Shown: in pieces, positions 1 through 64,000 of the stretch
Position numbering within the stretch: position 1 is the first letter of the stretch
How the letters are laid out: each line of letters opens with the position of its first letter
Assembly: GCA_054601695.1 (NCBI GenBank)
Contig: BAAHQB010000263.1
Coordinates: 186,001-250,000 of the forward strand
Direction: 5' to 3'
From: Amorphochlora amoebiformis
Taxonomy: Eukaryota; Cercozoa; Chlorarachniophyceae
Length of the DNA: 64,000 nt
Notes under the pieces: generated by a model
The model's input: only the letters and a program-made list of their open reading frames with translations
Told to the model about the DNA's origin: nothing
Databases searched by the model: none
Program-made: the position numbers and the translations under genes

Positions 1-251
1 TCTCTCCTCTTTCCTCTTTCCTCTTTCCTCTTTCCTTTCTTCTCCCTCTCTCTCTCCTCTCTCCTCTCTCCTCCCTCCCTCTCTCTCCTCTCTCCTCTCT
101 CCTCCCTCCCTCTCTCCCCTCTCTCCTCTCTCCTCTCCCCCTCTCTCCTCTCCCCTCTCTCCTCTCCCCTCTCTCCTCTCCCCTCTCTCCTCTCCCCTCT
201 CTCCTCTCTCCTCTCCATCTCCCTCATTGGTTTTCTGTCTCCTTTCTCCCT

Positions 252-301
<50 letters not shown>

Positions 302-333
302 TCTCTCTCTCTCTCTCCCTCTCTCTCTCTCCA

Positions 334-371
<38 letters not shown>

Positions 372-430
372 TCTCCCTCTCCCTCTCTCTCTCCTCGCTT
401 ATCCCTCATCCTGACACCAAAACCTTAATC
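1..430. repeat. CT-rich low-complexity tract
   Basis: Almost pure C/T (CTCTCC, CTTT units) on the + strand. No exon is visible. Because the first recognisable aminotransferase exon starts at 688 in mid-protein, this stretch is most simply the 3' part of an intron of that gene. Its pyrimidine strand is the transcript sense. Confidence 0.8.
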
Positions 431-681
431 TTGACCCTAACCCTAACCCTAACCCTAACCCTAACCCTAACCGAGTCAATGGTCCTAGGACTAAGACATG
501 CTGAATAATCTGATCCTAACCCTAACCCAAACCCTAACCCTAACCCTAACCCTAACCCTAACCCTAACCCTAACCCTAACCCTAACCCTAACCCTAACCC
601 TAACCCTAACCCTAACCCTAACCCTAACCCTAACCCTAACCCTAACCCTAACCCTAACCCTCACCCTAACCCTAACCCTAA
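431..681 (+). repeat. Interstitial telomere-type CCCTAA array with one companion element
   Basis: Near-perfect CCCTAA hexamers interrupted at about 473-515 by one copy of the companion element. The array runs directly into the splice acceptor of the exon at 688 (CTAATTCTAG). It is therefore intronic and not a chromosome end. Confidence 0.9.
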
Positions 682-687
682 TTCTAG

Positions 688-10594
<9,907 letters not shown>

Positions 10595-10848
10595 TAACAA
10601 TCTCTAGAATCTAGACAATAGGTGCTGGTGCCACAATCATAACGGTGTGACTAAACAAGAATAGCAGTATATGTATGCTCGTAAACAGTCAGATAGCAGA
10701 TATATATGTAGCTTTTATGCGTTACTAGAGTTCTAGGAGTTATCTAGTTATGCCTCCATCAAGTCTACTTTAGATCAGATCTTGCGTCGATCGATCTACT
10801 AAATCTACTGTCTAGATCTAGTATAGGTACTGTGTATATCTATATATA

Positions 10849-10883
<35 letters not shown>

Positions 10884-11186
10884 CTAGTATATCAAGCTTG
10901 TATATGTATCGTGTATCATGCATTGTCTCAGTGTCTAGCGCTCTAGAGTGTTGTTTATCGAATATCTAGAATATAGAGAAGATATCCTCTAGATCCTAGA
11001 TATCTACTACCGAATTATATAGATTATATGGGTTATATCACGATATACATTGTAACGAATAAAATTAGAGTACTTGTAGGTACGGGTACTAGGGGTAGAG
11101 TTAAGAAAATACCGTTTTGGAGTCAAACCCTAGAGTTTAAATTTAACGTAACCCATACTACTAACTAGTACTAGACTAGCTATATC
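10595..11186. other. Intergenic spacer between convergent genes, rich in CTAG
   Basis: About 0.6 kb between two stop codons. No convincing exon is seen. The text is enriched in CTAG/CTAGA and TAC steps, with one short TA tract near 10850-10881. It is clearly unlike the pure TA introns and must hold both 3' ends. Confidence 0.7.
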
Positions 11187-15619
<4,433 letters not shown>

Positions 15620-16196
15620 ATCCAGATATCAATACATAGATATCTATTATATTATTTATATGATATATGCCTAATCATCTTTTTATAAAACATATGATAA
15701 TCAAACAGTGTCACGGTGCCGGACATGTCACTGAGGGGTGTCACAGTTCACGGACCACTGAGTAGTGGAGCCTTGGGGCGTGCCCACAACCCCGTCCGAC
15801 CCTCCCGATGCAGTTCGGGGCCTCCCGGCGGCTTAACGCCGCAACTCCCGTTATAACCGTCGTGGTCCTCTCGCTCCTTCTCGGAATTGGCGCGCTGGGA
15901 CGACCTGGGAAGAGCACCCTCGGAGTGTTGACGCACAGGCTAAGACCTGGCGTCCCGCTTGCCAGGCGTACGGCATCCGTGCCGAGTATACACCACAGGG
16001 TGACATCTATTTGGATGCCGAGGGCTCCCCAGGTGGGGAATTCGAGGGTTCTCGTTCGGGATGCAGTAAGTACTTCCACACAGGTGAGCCTCCCGAAACA
16101 GAACAGAAATTCGATCTCAACCTCACAGATATCGCACACCTGGGCTTGAATCTTCTCTCTTAATACTTAAAATTGACCTGTGTACTTCGAACGATT
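15620..16196. promoter_or_regulatory. Divergent intergenic region, GC-rich core, likely bidirectional promoter
   Basis: 577 bp between the ATG of the - strand palmitoyltransferase and the ATG of the + strand SAP/AP2-like gene. The middle (about 15715-16140) is GC-rich with long open frames on both strands. One + strand frame starting at 15808 has a hydrophobic run (VITVVVLSLLLGIGAL). Another + frame ends at 16160 and passes a strong donor-like GTAAGTAC near 16069. I recognise neither protein, so a small extra gene or 5' exon cannot be excluded. No TATA or other core element can be called reliably. Confidence 0.45.
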
Positions 16197-53276
<37,080 letters not shown>

Positions 53277-54559
53277 ACAGAGATATATTATAGTCTTTAA
53301 TCTACCAAATCTAGTCCATTCCAGCTCGTTGTACGTAACGTTGTCCATTCATATTGTAGATATTTCAGTCTTTCGCATATCGTTACTTAGCATCGCAATT
53401 TTGATTAATTAAGAGTAGATATGTGATCTACTCAGCAAGTTATATATATCTATTGATTATTTGAAATTAATTATATAAAGGACTGACTAAACATTCTAGT
53501 CATTAGATAACTTTATGTATCATTAAGTTATTGAATTATGCTGGAGAGAGAGTATGTCTGCATCTCCAGTGTGTGTATACATACGTACTTAGGCTACATA
53601 CGTACATACCGTATGTAGTATAACATCTAGAGTAACAGAGTATGCGTACTAGACATACCGTGTGTTATGCTGGTTATATAGTACGTATACGTATCAATAC
53701 GCATCTACGCATAGATATGTCCAGGCTACACCCTGACTGACCTACAGCTCATGGTACGTCTAGTACGTACTGAGGTACGTACGCACTAGACTTGCTTGTA
53801 TCTGGATGTGTATGTATTCTTGAAGGCTTGTATCATGATTTAGATATGTACGTATCATATAGATTATACGAAGGCTACACAATAGTACACATGCATTTAA
53901 GTTATCAAGAATACGTACGAGTATACGTATGTATTCGACTATTTTTAGTGTTTGTTTGCGCGTGTCTAGGTGTTGTGCCACGCTGCATGTGCATGCATGC
54001 GTACGTACATGTAATCTAGTAATTACGGTATTATGATCATATCACATAATATTCTAGATCATCGGTAGCCTAGTATGTTCTATCTAGTCTGTAGTATATA
54101 CACTGATAGTAATATTACGGTATACCTAGATACCAGATCTTGTAGATATACAGATATATAGTGACGATCACGAGTCGACCGTTACTCTCTAGAGTCTAGA
54201 CTGTCTAGATTCTAGAGATTAATTAGCTAAACACTAGACTCTAGATAGTCACTCTACCACTAGTACCACGTCGTTAGTGTACGTACTATATATATCTAGT
54301 ATATATAGCCTCGTGAGGACTACGCTAGCACTAGTAGTACGTACTTAGTAATAGTGTACGTACTAACTAGGTATACGCGTACGCTAGCGTACATCTATAT
54401 GTCTATATATTATAAGCTAGTGTAGTTTGTGTAGATAGTTTCCAGAGTTTATACTGGTAGTAGTTGTAACTATCTAGCTATGTGAGTAGATACTAAGTCT
54501 AGTAAGTGCTAGAAGTGGATTTAGGGTACTCTAGATATATATACTACCTGGTTTATACT

Positions 54560-54625
<66 letters not shown>

Positions 54626-54704
54626 TTGTAGTACTAGTAGTAGTTGTAACTATCTGAGTAGATACTAAGTGGATTTAGGATACTCTAGATATATACTACC
54701 TGGT

Positions 54705-54763
<59 letters not shown>

Positions 54764-54783
54764 ATATATATATATGTATATAT

Positions 54784-54840
<57 letters not shown>

Positions 54841-54855
54841 ATTATGTGTATATAT

Positions 54856-54930
<75 letters not shown>

Positions 54931-54972
54931 CATGTATACCTATGTACTAGATGTATACTGATATATACATAA

Positions 54973-55038
<66 letters not shown>

Positions 55039-55066
55039 ATACATATATCTAGATATATCCCAGTAC

Positions 55067-55127
<61 letters not shown>

Positions 55128-55432
55128 CACATATATATATACATACATAGACACATAAAACACACACACAAGACACACACATCAAAACCAAAAAAGGAAA
55201 AAAAAAAAAATTTCAGAAATTGAAACACCGTAACTTCGACGTAACTACTATATAATAATAGTAAAAGCGGCAACACTGTTTGTTCTAGCAAGACACGTGT
55301 CTGTAAACGACGTAGCCTGGATCCTAGTCTAAAAGGTCATATATATATAGGGGGGGAGGGGGGGGGGGCCAGGTGCAAATGCATCTAAACATCACATATG
55401 ATTCATTCATATGCATCGCAGAGCCACTTCCA
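53277..55432. other. Intergenic spacer between convergent genes, rich in CTAG and GTAC palindromes
   Basis: No exon is found. 53280-54720 is unusual text dense in CTAG, TACGTA, GTAC and GCTAGC (about 14 CTAG in 54181-54480). 54540-55130 holds TA tracts with a roughly 100-bp repeat (TACTCTAGATATATA... at about 54525 and 54677). 55190-55212 is an A-run. 55351-55370 is a G-run just past the kinase stop codon. Confidence 0.75.

Positions 55433-64000
<8,568 letters not shown>

Noticed and set aside
431-681. A chromosome end or subtelomere
   Set aside because: Arrays occur in both orientations across the window, are bounded by conserved exons and serve as introns; they are interstitial.
15741-16139. 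Minus-strand 132-residue frame in the divergent spacer
   Set aside because: No recognisable motif, and it overlaps equally open plus frames; it was left as an unresolved GC island.

Overview
This is eukaryotic nuclear DNA, probably from a unicellular eukaryote that I cannot name. The evidence is GT-AG introns, TTAGGG/CCCTAA telomere-type repeats, and eukaryotic families (DHHC palmitoyltransferase, phosphatidylinositol phosphate kinase, SAP and AP2-like domains). Most of the window is (TA)n microsatellite. The coding sequence sits in tiny exons (about 14-200 nt) scattered through it. I rebuilt the genes by hand from frame, intron phase and family similarity. Every junction below keeps phase, and total coding lengths are multiples of three.

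Layout: (1) 688-10594, + strand: C-terminal half of a kynurenine aminotransferase-like (class I, PLP) enzyme in 12 exons; its 5' part lies left of the window. (2) 10595-11186: spacer between convergent genes. (3) 11187-15619, - strand: 845-residue ankyrin-repeat DHHC palmitoyltransferase in 8 exons. Six of its seven introns are only 52-60 nt. (4) 15620-16196: GC-rich spacer between divergent starts. (5) 16197-53276, + strand: a 37-kb gene of about 46 exons encoding about 947 residues, with AP2-like domains and a SAP domain, so probably a nuclear DNA-binding protein. (6) 32183-33541, + strand: an intronless, GC-rich coiled-coil gene apparently nested in one intron of gene 5. (7) 53277-55432: a second convergent spacer. 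(8) 55433-64000, - strand: a phosphatidylinositol phosphate kinase in 11 visible exons, cut by the right edge.

The notable biology is in the introns. Many exon edges, with their splice site and 15-60 nt of exon, are repeated two to about ten times in the adjacent intron, separated by TA tracts. Copies of a 3' edge lie downstream of the exon and copies of a 5' edge lie upstream. The native site is always the exon-side end of the array. Copies are graded in decay. This looks like introns growing by tandem duplication of 'TA tract + exon edge'.

Separately, many introns are filled with CCCTAA repeats, mostly CCCTAA-sense in the transcript. These carry a roughly 75-bp companion element (about 27 copies). 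The repeats can themselves supply a donor (GTAACCC), branch-point-like CTAAC and an acceptor (CCCTAG).
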